Below are positions 41,289 through 50,507 of a stretch of 64,000 bases of DNA, piece by piece. The stretch lies in contig NZ_CP125296.1 in the NCBI RefSeq assembly GCF_030412785.1, forward strand, positions 1,860,001 through 1,924,000, read 5' to 3'. The translations under genes and the position numbers were made by a program. Each line of letters opens with the position of its first letter. The first letter of the stretch is position 1. The DNA comes from Paraburkholderia sabiae (GTDB lineage: Bacteria; Pseudomonadota; Gammaproteobacteria; Burkholderiales; Burkholderiaceae). A model generated the notes under the pieces. It made no database searches. It had not been told where the DNA came from and saw nothing but the letters and a program-made list of their open reading frames with translations.

Positions 41289-42788
41289 ATGAGCTACGCC
41301 TACGACGAACGGATCGACGGCCCCCTTCCCTCGCATGACAAAGCCGCGCTGGTCGCCGAACTTCAGCGTCTCGTGCCGGGCATGCAACTGCTGCACGATC
41401 GGGAAGATCTGCGTCCCTTCGAATGCGACGGTCTCTCCGCCTATCGCACGACGCCGATGATGGTCGCACTCCCCGATTCGATCGAACAGGTACAGGCGCT
41501 GCTGAAATTCGCCGCAGCGCGCAAGGTGCCCGTCGTCGCGCGCGGTGCGGGCACGGGTCTGTCGGGCGGCGCGCTGCCGCTCGAACAGGGCATCCTGCTC
41601 GTGATGGCGCGCTTCAACCGCATTCTGCATATCGATCCCGAAGCGTCGATTGCGCGCGTGCAGCCCGGTGTGCGCAATCTCGCGATCTCGCAAGCGGCTG
41701 CGATTCACGGCCTTTACTACGCGCCCGATCCGTCGTCGCAGATCGCGTGTTCGATCGGCGGCAATGTCGCGGAAAACGCGGGCGGCGTGCACTGCCTGAA
41801 ATACGGCCTGACCGTGCACAACATTCTGAAGCTCGAAGTGATCACCATCGACGGCGAGCGTCTGACGCTCGGCTCCGAAGCGCTCGATTCGCCCGGCTTC
41901 GATCTGCTCGCGCTCTTGACGGGCTCCGAAGGCATGCTCGGCATCGTCACGGAAGTCACGGTGAAACTGCTGACGAAACCGCAAAGCGCGAAGGTGCTAA
42001 TGGCAAGCTTTGACGATGTAGAAAAAGCAGGCGCGGCCGTCGCGCAGATCATCGGCGCGGGCGTGATTCCGGGCGGCCTCGAAATGATGGATAACCTCGC
42101 GATCCGCGCCGCCGAGGACTTCATCCACGCGGGCTATCCCGTCGACGCCGAAGCGATCCTGCTCTGCGAACTCGACGGCGCGGAATCCGACGTGCAGGAT
42201 GACTGCGATCGCGTCGGCGCGTTGCTGCGCGAAGCGGGCGCGACCGACATCCGCATCGCGAAAGACGAAGCCGAACGTCAACGCTTCTGGGCCGGCCGCA
42301 AGAACGCATTTCCCGCCGTGGGCCGCGTGTCGCCCGATTACTACTGCATGGACGGCACGATCCCGCGCCGCGAACTGGCGCGCGTGCTGCGCGGTATCGC
42401 GGCGCTGTCGGACGAATACGGTCTGCGCGTCGCGAACGTCTTTCATGCAGGCGACGGCAACATGCATCCCCTGATTCTCTTCGATGCAAATGCACCCGGC
42501 GAAATGGAGCGCGCCGAAACGCTCGGCGCGAAAATCCTCGAACTGTGCGTCGACGTGGGCGGCAGCATCACGGGCGAGCATGGCGTGGGACGCGAGAAGA
42601 TCAATCAGATGTGCGTGCAGTTCAGCAGCGAAGAACTCACGCTGTTTCATTCGCTGAAAGCCGCGTTCGATCCCGACGGTCTGCTCAATCCCGGCAAGAA
42701 CATTCCGACGCTGCATCGCTGCGCCGAATTCGGCGCGATGCACATTCATCACGGCAAGCTGCCGTTTCCCGAGCTGGAGCGCTTCTGA
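41289..42788 (+). CDS. glcD: glycolate oxidase FAD-linked subunit GlcD
   Basis: A protein of 499 residues, normal for GlcD. The FAD-binding type 4 (PCMH) domain is shown by VPVVARGAGTGLSGGALPL and IGGNVAENAGGVHCLKYG. The C-terminal FAD-oxidase domain has NVFHAGDGNMHPLILFD and ITGEHGVGREK, with the metal/substrate-binding His residues. With GlcE and GlcF it oxidises glycolate to glyoxylate at the membrane. ATG 41289 is preferred over 41187, which lies in operator O2. Its TGA overlaps the ATG of glcE (TGATG). Confidence 0.95.
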   Translation: MSYAYDERIDGPLPSHDKAALVAELQRLVPGMQLLHDREDLRPFECDGLSAYRTTPMMVALPDSIEQVQALLKFAAARKVPVVARGAGTGLSGGALPLEQGILLVMARFNRILHIDPEASIARVQPGVRNLAISQAAAIHGLYYAPDPSSQIACSIGGNVAENAGGVHCLKYGLTVHNILKLEVITIDGERLTLGSEALDSPGFDLLALLTGSEGMLGIVTEVTVKLLTKPQSAKVLMASFDDVEKAGAAVAQIIGAGVIPGGLEMMDNLAIRAAEDFIHAGYPVDAEAILLCELDGAESDVQDDCDRVGALLREAGATDIRIAKDEAERQRFWAGRKNAFPAVGRVSPDYYCMDGTIPRRELARVLRGIAALSDEYGLRVANVFHAGDGNMHPLILFDANAPGEMERAETLGAKILELCVDVGGSITGEHGVGREKINQMCVQFSSEELTLFHSLKAAFDPDGLLNPGKNIPTLHRCAEFGAMHIHHGKLPFPELERF

Positions 42789-43855
42789 TGCGACGCGAAT
42801 TCGATTCAATGGACGACAGCGCGCGCCTCATCGCGCAGGTTCAGCGCGCAATCGCGCAGCACACGCCGTTGCGCATTCGCGGCGGCGACAGCAAGCGCTT
42901 TCTCGGTCGCGACGTGCAAGGCGACGAACTCGACACGCGTTCGCATCGCGGCATCGTCACGTATGACCCGACCGAACTCGTGATCACCGCGCGCGCAGGA
43001 ACGCCCCTCGTCGAACTGAACACGGTGCTCGACGACGCGAACCAGATGCTGCCGTGCGAGCCGCCGCTGTTCGATAACAAGGGCACGCTAGGCGGTGCCG
43101 TTGCAAGCGGGCTCTCAGGTCCGCGCCGTCCGTGGGCGGGCTCGATGCGCGATTTCGTGCTCGGCTGTCGCGTGATTACGGGCGACGGTGATCATCTGCG
43201 CTTCGGCGGCCAGGTGATGAAGAACGTCGCGGGCTACGACATGTCGCGTCTGCTGGCAGGCAGTTTCGGTTCGCTCGGCGTGTTGACGGAAGTGTCGCTG
43301 AAGGTGTTGCCGAAGCCGCGCGAGCGCCGCAGTTTCGCGCTCACACTGAGTGCAGACGATGCGATGCGCGAACTGTCTGTGTGGCGCAAGACCGCGCTGC
43401 CTCTGAGCGGCGCCTGTTATATCGGCGGCAAGCTGCATGTGCGGCTCGAAGGCGGCAGCGGATCGGTGAAATCCGCGGTGGACCGGATCGGCGGCGACGA
43501 GATCGATTGTGCGTTCTGGGATGCATTGCGCGATCATCGGCTGCCGTTTTTCGCGGACACACGTCCGCTGTGGCGTCTGTCGCTGCCGAATGCAACGCCG
43601 TTGACGCCGTTGCCCGGCGACGTGCTGATCGACTGGGCGGGCGCGCAGCGCTGGCTCAAGAGCGACGCTTCCGCCACCGACATCCGCCAGCTTGCGCATG
43701 CGGCGGGCGGACATGCGACCTGCTTCACGCCGTCACGCGAACGCGAGCCGTTTCAGCCGCTCGCTGCCCCGCTGCTGCGTTATCAGCGTCAACTGAAACG
43801 CCGCCTCGATCCGAATGGCGTGTTGAACCCCGGCCGACTGTACGCCGATCTCTGA
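42788..43855 (+). CDS. glcE: glycolate oxidase subunit GlcE
   Basis: A protein of 355 residues with a single PCMH-type FAD-binding domain: TPLRIRGGDSKRFLGRD, VITARAGTPLVELNTVL, and NKGTLGGAVASGLSGPRRPW. It ends LKRRLDPNGVLNPGRLYADL, a normal GlcE terminus. It forms the second flavoprotein subunit of glycolate dehydrogenase. The start overlaps the glcD stop. A second in-frame ATG at 42809 could be used instead. Confidence 0.94.
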   Translation: MRREFDSMDDSARLIAQVQRAIAQHTPLRIRGGDSKRFLGRDVQGDELDTRSHRGIVTYDPTELVITARAGTPLVELNTVLDDANQMLPCEPPLFDNKGTLGGAVASGLSGPRRPWAGSMRDFVLGCRVITGDGDHLRFGGQVMKNVAGYDMSRLLAGSFGSLGVLTEVSLKVLPKPRERRSFALTLSADDAMRELSVWRKTALPLSGACYIGGKLHVRLEGGSGSVKSAVDRIGGDEIDCAFWDALRDHRLPFFADTRPLWRLSLPNATPLTPLPGDVLIDWAGAQRWLKSDASATDIRQLAHAAGGHATCFTPSREREPFQPLAAPLLRYQRQLKRRLDPNGVLNPGRLYADL

Positions 43856-43868
43856 AGCGAGCGCGCTC

Positions 43869-45137
43869 ATGCAAACGAATCTCGACTCTCACGCGAAGTC
43901 CCTGCCCGATGCCGCGGAAGCGGAAAGCATCCTGCGTTCGTGCGTGCATTGCGGCTTCTGCAATGCGACGTGCCCGACGTATCAGTTGCTCGGCAACGAA
44001 CTCGACGGACCGCGCGGCCGCATCTATCTGATCAAGCAACTGCTCGAAGGCGAGCCCGTCACCGACAAGACGCAGCTGCATCTCGACCGCTGCCTCACGT
44101 GCCGCAATTGCGAAACGACGTGTCCGTCGGGCGTCACGTATCACCGGCTGCTCGATATCGGGCGCGCGGAACTCGAACGGCGCGTCGAGCGGCCTGTCGG
44201 TGAACGCCTCACGCGCAAGGGCTTGCGCACCGTGATTCCACGTCCCGCCGTATTCGACGCGCTGCTCAAAACGGGACGTGCCGTGCGTCCGCTGTTGCCC
44301 GCGAGCGTGCAGGCGAAGATTCCCGCGCGCGCCGCCGCGCCTGCGAAGCCGCGTCCTGCGCCGCGTCACTCACGCCGCGTGCTGATGCTCGAAGGTTGCG
44401 TGCAGCCGTCGCTGTCGCCGAATACGAATGCCGCGGCGGCGCGCGTGCTCGATCGGCTCGGTATCAGCGTGACGCCCGTGAGCGAAGCGGGCTGTTGCGG
44501 CGCGACCGACTATCACCTGAACGCACAGGACGCGGGCCTCGATCGCGCGCGCCGCAACATCGATGGATGGTGGCCCGCGATCGATGCAGGCGCCGAAGCG
44601 ATCGTGCAGACGGCGAGCGGCTGCGGCGCGTTCGTGAAGGAGTACGGGCATCTGCTGCGCAACGATCCGCTGTACGCCGCGAAAGCCGCGTGTGTGAGCG
44701 CGTTGGCGCGCGATCTCGTCGAAGTGCTGGCGGCCGAGCCGCTCGACGCCCTGCAATCCGCCGACGATTCAACCGCGTTGCGTGTCGCGTTTCACTGTCC
44801 TTGTACGTTGCAACACGCACAAAAGCTCGGCGGCGCAGTGGAAAGCGTACTGACGCGGCTCGGCTTCGATCTGTCCGCTGTGCCCGATGCGCATCTGTGC
44901 TGCGGTTCGGCGGGCACGTATTCCATCACGCAACCGGAACTCGCGAACAAGCTGCGCGACAACAAGCTGACAGCGCTCGAAAGCGGACAGCCTGGCATCA
45001 TCGCGACGGCGAACATCGGTTGTCAGATGCATCTGGATGGCGCGGGCAGAACGCGTGTGCGTCACTGGATCGAACTGGTCGAGGAAGCGCTGGATGCGTC
45101 GAATGCTTCGATGCGCAAACTGTCGGAACCTGCTTGA
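43869..45137 (+). CDS. glcF: glycolate oxidase iron-sulfur subunit GlcF
   Basis: A protein of 422 residues. It has two 4Fe-4S ferredoxin-type clusters in CVHCGFCNATCP (~25-36) and CLTCRNCETTCP (~75-86), then two CCG domains (EAGCCGATDYHL and HLCCGSAGTYS). This is the electron-transfer subunit that hands electrons to the quinone pool. It lies 13 bases after glcE. It is convergent with the MHS transporter gene, with 29 bases between stops and no obvious terminator. Confidence 0.95.
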   Translation: MQTNLDSHAKSLPDAAEAESILRSCVHCGFCNATCPTYQLLGNELDGPRGRIYLIKQLLEGEPVTDKTQLHLDRCLTCRNCETTCPSGVTYHRLLDIGRAELERRVERPVGERLTRKGLRTVIPRPAVFDALLKTGRAVRPLLPASVQAKIPARAAAPAKPRPAPRHSRRVLMLEGCVQPSLSPNTNAAAARVLDRLGISVTPVSEAGCCGATDYHLNAQDAGLDRARRNIDGWWPAIDAGAEAIVQTASGCGAFVKEYGHLLRNDPLYAAKAACVSALARDLVEVLAAEPLDALQSADDSTALRVAFHCPCTLQHAQKLGGAVESVLTRLGFDLSAVPDAHLCCGSAGTYSITQPELANKLRDNKLTALESGQPGIIATANIGCQMHLDGAGRTRVRHWIELVEEALDASNASMRKLSEPA

Positions 45138-45166
45138 GTGCGCGAACGTGATCTGCGCGTCAACTG

Positions 45167-46522
45167 TCAATTCTGTGCACGCGCTTCTTCATCAATGACG
45201 GAGCGATGCCGCGTTTCCGGCATCAGGCAATACGTGACGAGCGAAATCGCAGCGCACGCGCTCACGTAGTAGAAGAACCACGACTCGTGGCCTGCATGCT
45301 TGAACTTCAGCGCGAGGTACTCCGTCGTGCCGCCCATCACCGACGACACCACCGCGAACGGCAAGCCGACGCCGAGCGCGCGCAGCTTTGCCGGAAACAG
45401 TTCCGACTTCACGAGCCAATGAATCGACGAAAAACCGCTCAGAATGCCGAGCGCCGCGAGGTTCAACGCGAACGCGGCCCACACACTGTGCGTGCTGCCG
45501 AGCGCATGCATCAGCGGCACTGTGCAGAACGTGCCGCCGAGACCGAAGATCAGCATCACGGGCCGTCTTCCGACCACATCCGAGAGCAATCCATATAGCG
45601 GCTGGAAGCACATGTAGATCACCAGCGCGACGGTCGTGATCGTCGTCGCAGTGACGCGGCTGAAGCCCGTCGTGTTGACCATGTACTTCTGCAGATAGAT
45701 CGTGAACGTATAGAACGCAACCGTGCCGCCGATGCTGATGCCGATCGTCCACAACGTCTGCATCCGATGTCGGATCAGCAGCGCGAGCACGCTGCCGCGT
45801 TCCGATTCGCGCGACGCCTGGGTTGCCGCGACCGTATCGGCGCGTTCGAACGCATCCGTCTCCGCGATGCCGCGCCTCAAATAAAGCGCGAACACGGCAA
45901 GCGCGCCGCCGATCGCGAACGGGATGCGCCAGCCCCAGTCTTCGAGTTGCGTCGGCGTCAACGCGAGCCGCTGCAACACCAGCATCAACGCGAGCGCGAC
46001 GAGTTGTCCCATCACCACCGTCACCTGCACGAAGCCGACGAAGAAGCCGCGTCGCCCGGTCGGCGCCATTTCGCTCAGATACGTCGCGCTCGTGCCCGCT
46101 TCGCCGCCCATGCTGAAGCCTTGCAGCAGCCGCGCGAAGATGAGCACCGCGGGCGCCGCGACGCCGATCGTCGCGTAAGTCGGCGTGACCGCGATGATCA
46201 GCGAGCCGACGCTCATCATCGCCACCGAAACGCTCAACGCGACGCGTCGACCATGCCGGTCCGCGAGTGCGCCGATCGCCCAGCTGCCGAGCGGTCTCAC
46301 CACATAACCAATCGCTGCGACGGCGGCTGCGTTCAGCAGTTGCGCCGTCTGGTTGCCGCCTGGAAAAAACGCCTTGCTGAAATAGATCGAGAAGATCGAA
46401 TACGCGAGAAAGTCGTACCACTCGATCACATTGCCCGCACTGCCGCCGATGATCGAGCGTAGACGCTCGCGCCGTGCGGCGGGCGAAGCCCGAAGCGTCA
46501 GTTCATGAGGCGTTGCGGCCAT
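45167..46522 (-). CDS. MFS transporter, metabolite:H+ symporter (MHS) family
   Basis: A protein of 451 residues with 12 membrane helices. MHS-family signatures: GNVIEWYDFLAYSIFSIYFS at helix 1, the RPLGSWAIGALADRHGRR loop between helices 2 and 3, and LLQGFSMGGEAGTSATYLSE near helix 4. KgtP, ShiA and citrate/propionate-like carriers belong here, so a carboxylic acid is the likely cargo. AAGGAG precedes the ATG. It lies 60 bases downstream of the PrpD-family gene, probably one operon. Confidence 0.92.
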   Translation of the reverse strand: MAATPHELTLRASPAARRERLRSIIGGSAGNVIEWYDFLAYSIFSIYFSKAFFPGGNQTAQLLNAAAVAAIGYVVRPLGSWAIGALADRHGRRVALSVSVAMMSVGSLIIAVTPTYATIGVAAPAVLIFARLLQGFSMGGEAGTSATYLSEMAPTGRRGFFVGFVQVTVVMGQLVALALMLVLQRLALTPTQLEDWGWRIPFAIGGALAVFALYLRRGIAETDAFERADTVAATQASRESERGSVLALLIRHRMQTLWTIGISIGGTVAFYTFTIYLQKYMVNTTGFSRVTATTITTVALVIYMCFQPLYGLLSDVVGRRPVMLIFGLGGTFCTVPLMHALGSTHSVWAAFALNLAALGILSGFSSIHWLVKSELFPAKLRALGVGLPFAVVSSVMGGTTEYLALKFKHAGHESWFFYYVSACAAISLVTYCLMPETRHRSVIDEEARAQN

Positions 46523-46582
46523 CCTGTGTCTCCTTGCGGCTATCTCGCCGCTTCGCTTTGTGCCTGCTGCGGGACTGCCTGA

Positions 46583-48001
46583 CTACTGCTTCGGTATCGC
46601 CAGCAGGCGCACGAATTCCGCCGCATCCGTCTTGCTCTCGGCGTGCATGATCCAGTCGATGATGCGTTCGATCCGCGCGCCGTCGATGCGATGCGCGGCG
46701 AGCTTCGTCATCTTGTCGACGATCTCCGCTTCGCTTGCGAATGCATGCTCGCTGCCGCGCTGCGACTCGACGGTCTGTTCCAGCCGCGTGCCGTCGCGCA
46801 ACGTCGCTTCGACGCGCACGGTGTGACGCGCGCCGCGGCCGCGCGCCGTGATCGCCGGGTCTTCGAGCACCTGCACGCGTTTCGACAATTCAATGCGCTG
46901 CGGGTCCGCCACTTTCTCTTCGCTGAACTGGTCGACGAACACATCGCCTTCGAGCAGCAGCGTCGCGACGCAGTACGGCAGATTCAGTTGCGCGGACGTG
47001 AGCCCTTGCGGCACATAAGGCCAGCCCACATGATCGACCGTCACGCGCGAGCCGTGCACGACGATGCTTTCGACGTCGTCTGCGCCGAACGGATGGCGCG
47101 ACTGCATTGCGCGGATCGCATCGAGCGTCGTGTGATTGCTGCCGACGCACGAGTAGAACTTCAGCGCGATGTTCATCGTCTCGAAGCGCTCGCCGAGTCC
47201 GTCGATCAGTTGCGTGAGGTCGTAGCGGTCCGTCGAACGCGAGAACGTGCTGCAAAAACCGCCATAGGTGTTTTCGAATACGTCGACGATGCCGGTGAAG
47301 CCGTTCTGCGCAAGCAGCGCGCCATACAGTCCGCTTTGCGCGGCGCGACCCGCGTGCATGCGCTTGACCATCGCGCCGAACTGCGCGGCCATCAGACCCG
47401 CCGACTGCGTGCCGCCGATACCGAGCGCATGCACGGTCTGCGCGGTGTCGAGACGCAGCGCCGCCGCCGCGCCCGCCGCCGCAGAAAACACGCCGACCGT
47501 CGCGCCCGAATGCCAGCCCTGCGCAATATGCTCGGGACCCATGCACATGCCGACGCGCGGCCCGACTTCATAACCCGCCACACAGGCGCGCAGAAAATCG
47601 CGACCGCTCATGCGCGCATCGGCGGGCAGCGTCTCGGCGACGGCGAGCACGGCGGGCAGCGTGACGGCGCCGACATGCAGCACGCCCGCGCGATGCACGT
47701 CGTCGAGTTCGAAGCTCTGGATCATCGTGCCGTTGACAAGCGCGGCATGCGGCGCGGACAGCTTCATCGGCGTGCCCCATACGGTGCAGCCGGGCGTCGT
47801 GTCGACGCGCGCGAACGTGTCCGCGAGAATGCGGCTCCATTCGAGCGCCGAACCGAACAGCGCGCAGCCTACTGAGTCGAGCAGCAAGAGCTTGATACGC
47901 GCGATCACGTCTTGAGGAATCGCGTCGTAACGCAACTCCGCGACGAATGACGCGACGCCGCCGGTGTACGGGTTTGTGCCGATATCGTTGTGCTGGTTCA
48001 T
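46583..48001 (-). CDS. MmgE/PrpD family protein
   Basis: A protein of 472 residues, typical of the family. The N-terminal helical domain has KLLLLDSVGCALFGSALEW and ALVNGTMIQSFELDDVHRAG. The central part has AAAALRLDTAQTVHALGIGG. Members include 2-methylcitrate dehydratase, cis-aconitate decarboxylase and iminodisuccinate epimerase, so the reaction cannot be fixed by family alone. Co-orientation with an MHS organic-acid carrier and a divergent LysR suggests uptake and use of a di- or tricarboxylate. It is not beside prpB/prpC, which argues against the methylcitrate cycle. Confidence 0.9.
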   Translation of the reverse strand: MNQHNDIGTNPYTGGVASFVAELRYDAIPQDVIARIKLLLLDSVGCALFGSALEWSRILADTFARVDTTPGCTVWGTPMKLSAPHAALVNGTMIQSFELDDVHRAGVLHVGAVTLPAVLAVAETLPADARMSGRDFLRACVAGYEVGPRVGMCMGPEHIAQGWHSGATVGVFSAAAGAAAALRLDTAQTVHALGIGGTQSAGLMAAQFGAMVKRMHAGRAAQSGLYGALLAQNGFTGIVDVFENTYGGFCSTFSRSTDRYDLTQLIDGLGERFETMNIALKFYSCVGSNHTTLDAIRAMQSRHPFGADDVESIVVHGSRVTVDHVGWPYVPQGLTSAQLNLPYCVATLLLEGDVFVDQFSEEKVADPQRIELSKRVQVLEDPAITARGRGARHTVRVEATLRDGTRLEQTVESQRGSEHAFASEAEIVDKMTKLAAHRIDGARIERIIDWIMHAESKTDAAEFVRLLAIPKQ

Positions 48002-48168
48002 CGAGTGTCGGGCGCCATCGCGCGCAATGAGAATTTGATGACCAGTATCCGCACGCGATGGCCGTTTGTGAATTGCACGCGCCGTGATTATTATTGCTTC
48101 ACACGCAAGAGTTGATGGCCCCTAAAATCGTCTGAAATCGCAGGGGATCGTCCGAGCAAGAGGAGACC

Positions 48169-49095
48169 ATGAACCGCTTTCCCGGCGTCGATCTCGACGC
48201 GCTTCGTGCTTTTGTTGCAGTCGCATCGCACGCGTCGTTCAACGACGCCGCCATCGAACTGAATCTGTCCGCGTCGGCATTGACGCGCCGCATCAAGCGG
48301 CTCGAAGAAGCGCTCGATCTGATGCTGTTCGAGCGCACCACGCGCATGGTGGCGCTCACGTCGTCGGGCGAGTTGCTGTTGCCGCGCGCGCAGAGCGTGC
48401 TGCGCGAACTCGATGCGTCGCTCCAGCTCGTGACGGAAGCGACGCGCATCCGTTCGGGTCAGTTGACCATCGCGTGCATTCCCACTGTTGCCAAGTTTCT
48501 GTTGCCGAAGATCGTCGGCAGCTATCACCGCCGGCACGCCGAAGTGCGGCTGCGGCTGATCGAAACGGATCTCGCGACGGTTGCGCGGCGCGTCGTCGAC
48601 GGCGATGCGGAGTTCGGTATCGCGTTTCTCGTCAATGAAACGCCGGAACTCGCGATCGACGAACTGCTGGTGGATCCCTACGTGCTCGCCTGTCCCGCCG
48701 ATCATCCGCTTGCAAAGAGCGAGCATGTCGCCTGGCGCGAACTGCGTCCGTGGCCGCTGATCGTGTCGGGCACGACGAGCGGCAACCGGCGCATGCTCGA
48801 TGCCGCGTTGCGCGATATCGACTGGCGCCCGGACCGGCTGATCGAAATCGAACATCTGACGACCTCGCTCGGACTCGTCGAAGCGGGACTCGGCATCTCG
48901 ATCATTCCGCGCTGTGCCGCGCCGCGCGACACGCAATCGCGGATCGCCATCCGTCCGCTTGTCGAGCCGACGGTTGCGCGCACCATCGGTCTGATCCGGC
49001 GGCGCGATGCCGTGCTCTCGCCGATCGCGCGCGACTTTCGTCTTGCGCTGCGCAGAATGGCCCCGCTCGATCCGTCAATGATGCAGCCTGACTGA
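48169..49095 (+). CDS. LysR family transcriptional regulator
   Basis: A protein of 308 residues. The HTH is SFNDAAIELNLSASALTRRI (residues ~23-42), followed by LMLFERTTRMVALTSSGELL. The effector domain contains GQLTIACIPTVAKFLLPKIV, typical of the CysB/CynR-like group. It is divergent from the PrpD-family/MHS operon with 167 bases between starts, and presumably controls it in response to the substrate. Downstream, the type III secretion genes begin on the same strand after a 245-base gap. Confidence 0.92.
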   Translation: MNRFPGVDLDALRAFVAVASHASFNDAAIELNLSASALTRRIKRLEEALDLMLFERTTRMVALTSSGELLLPRAQSVLRELDASLQLVTEATRIRSGQLTIACIPTVAKFLLPKIVGSYHRRHAEVRLRLIETDLATVARRVVDGDAEFGIAFLVNETPELAIDELLVDPYVLACPADHPLAKSEHVAWRELRPWPLIVSGTTSGNRRMLDAALRDIDWRPDRLIEIEHLTTSLGLVEAGLGISIIPRCAAPRDTQSRIAIRPLVEPTVARTIGLIRRRDAVLSPIARDFRLALRRMAPLDPSMMQPD

Positions 49096-49124
49096 CGCGA
49101 CATCGATTGCGCGAAAGCCGGCTT

Positions 49125-49170
49125 CGTAGTCGGTCCACGTTTGCACGGCGCTGATGGCCCATCGACTACG
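49125..49170. repeat. inverted repeat before the type III secretion genes
   Basis: CGTAGTCG (49125-49132) and CGACTACG (49163-49170) are perfect 8-base arms around 30 bases. It lies after the LysR stop and upstream of sctQ. It could end the LysR transcript or be a regulator site. A -10-like TACAAT lies at 49205-49210. No plant-type hrp box (TTCG-N16-TTCG) was found. Confidence 0.35.
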
Positions 49171-49340
49171 ATTCGCGCCGCCAAATCGCGCACCCCTCTC
49201 TCCCTACAATTGACGGACCGGATGTGCTGCCTTCGGGCGGCACGCCCTCCTTTTCCCTTCACGAACGTCATCGATCCGACCGATCCGCCGTGCATGCGTT
49301 GCCCTTCTTGCGAGCCGACGTCAACGACCCACTGCATCAC

Positions 49341-50507
49341 ATGACGGACGATTCGCATCCGCACGACACGCATCGTCCGGCAGCCGATCCGGCGCGTCAC
49401 GTCACGCCGCTCGATGCTTCGCCGTTGCTGGCGCGCCTGTCGTCCGCGGCGGCGCGCGGGCTGACGAACGCCTACGCGACGCGCGCGCCGCTCGCGATAC
49501 GTCTTGGCGGGCAAGCGTATGAAATCACCTGGCGCGCCGACGCCGCGCCCGTCGCCGAAGCCAATGCGTACCGCTTCGTCGTCGGACCGGCGCAAGGCAG
49601 CGTATGGATCGATCCGTCGGCGGAAGCCGAATGGCTCGGCGATGCCGCCGCACCGGGCGTCCCCGCCGTGCTGCGCGCTGCGTTGCTGGCCGATCTGTGC
49701 GCGCCGCTGACGAAGACATTGCAGACGCTCACGCGTCAGCGCGTGGAGTTGCTGCCGCCTGCCGAAGAACAGGCGCTCGATTCGCACGAAGCCGCATTGT
49801 ATTTTGACCTGCGCCGCATCGACGACGACTGGCATTGCCACGGCGCGCTGCTGTTCGATGTGCCCGACGCACTCGGCGTATTTTTCGCGACGCTGCCTCC
49901 GGACCTCGCCGCGCAGCACGAAACCACGTCGAGCCTGTTCGCCACGCTGCCCGTGCCGCTCAGGTTCGAACTCGGCCGCACGACGCTGCTGACGCACGAA
50001 CTCGCCGACGTCGAAGCGGGCGACATCATCGCGATCGAACACTGGCGCACGCAGGGACAAAACCTGCTGTGCGCCGCCTATGTGCCATCGACGCCCGCAT
50101 GGGAAGTGCTCGGCAAGCCGTCGGGCAACCGCATCGTCGTCGAACGAATCAGGGAGATGCCTTTGGAACGCACGTCATCGCAGGACACGGCCCACGCGCA
50201 AAGCGCGGCATCGCAGGACGCTTCCGCGCAGCCGTCGCAGTCCGCGCGCCAGTTCGACGGACTGTCCGTCGAACTCACGTTCCAGTTGCCGTCGTGCACG
50301 ATGCCGCTCGGCGAACTGGGCACGCTGCAACCGGGCGGCGTGATCGAACTGGAACAGGGCGTGAATCAGAGCGTGATCCGCATCGTCGCGAACGGCACGC
50401 AGATCGGCACGGGCCATCTGATCGCCGTCGGCCAGAAGCTCGGCGTGCGCGTCACTGCCCTCACGCCGCCCGCCGCGCAGCCGCCGCGCGAGCGCCAGGA
50501 TGGGTAA
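49341..50507 (+). CDS. sctQ: type III secretion cytoplasmic-ring protein SctQ (HrcQ/YscQ)
   Basis: About 388 residues from ATG 49341. The C-terminal SpoA (FliM/FliN-like) domain is clear: ELTFQLPSCTMPLGELGTL, GGVIELEQ and VRIVANG-like IRIVANGTQIGTGHLIAVG, then LGVRVTALTPP. An earlier SpoA-like block is LRFELGRTTLLTHELADVEA. A Gln/Ala/Ser-rich linker separates them (~275-300). It forms the sorting platform under the injectisome. The frame is open to a GTG at 49224; no strong ribosome-binding site decides the start. It overlaps sctR by 8 bases. Confidence 0.85.
   Translation: MTDDSHPHDTHRPAADPARHVTPLDASPLLARLSSAAARGLTNAYATRAPLAIRLGGQAYEITWRADAAPVAEANAYRFVVGPAQGSVWIDPSAEAEWLGDAAAPGVPAVLRAALLADLCAPLTKTLQTLTRQRVELLPPAEEQALDSHEAALYFDLRRIDDDWHCHGALLFDVPDALGVFFATLPPDLAAQHETTSSLFATLPVPLRFELGRTTLLTHELADVEAGDIIAIEHWRTQGQNLLCAAYVPSTPAWEVLGKPSGNRIVVERIREMPLERTSSQDTAHAQSAASQDASAQPSQSARQFDGLSVELTFQLPSCTMPLGELGTLQPGGVIELEQGVNQSVIRIVANGTQIGTGHLIAVGQKLGVRVTALTPPAAQPPRERQDG

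Noticed and set aside
49096..49340. Search for an hrpII/PIP box (TTCG-N16-TTCG or TTCGC-N15-TTCGC)
   Set aside because: No correctly spaced pair was found by eye.
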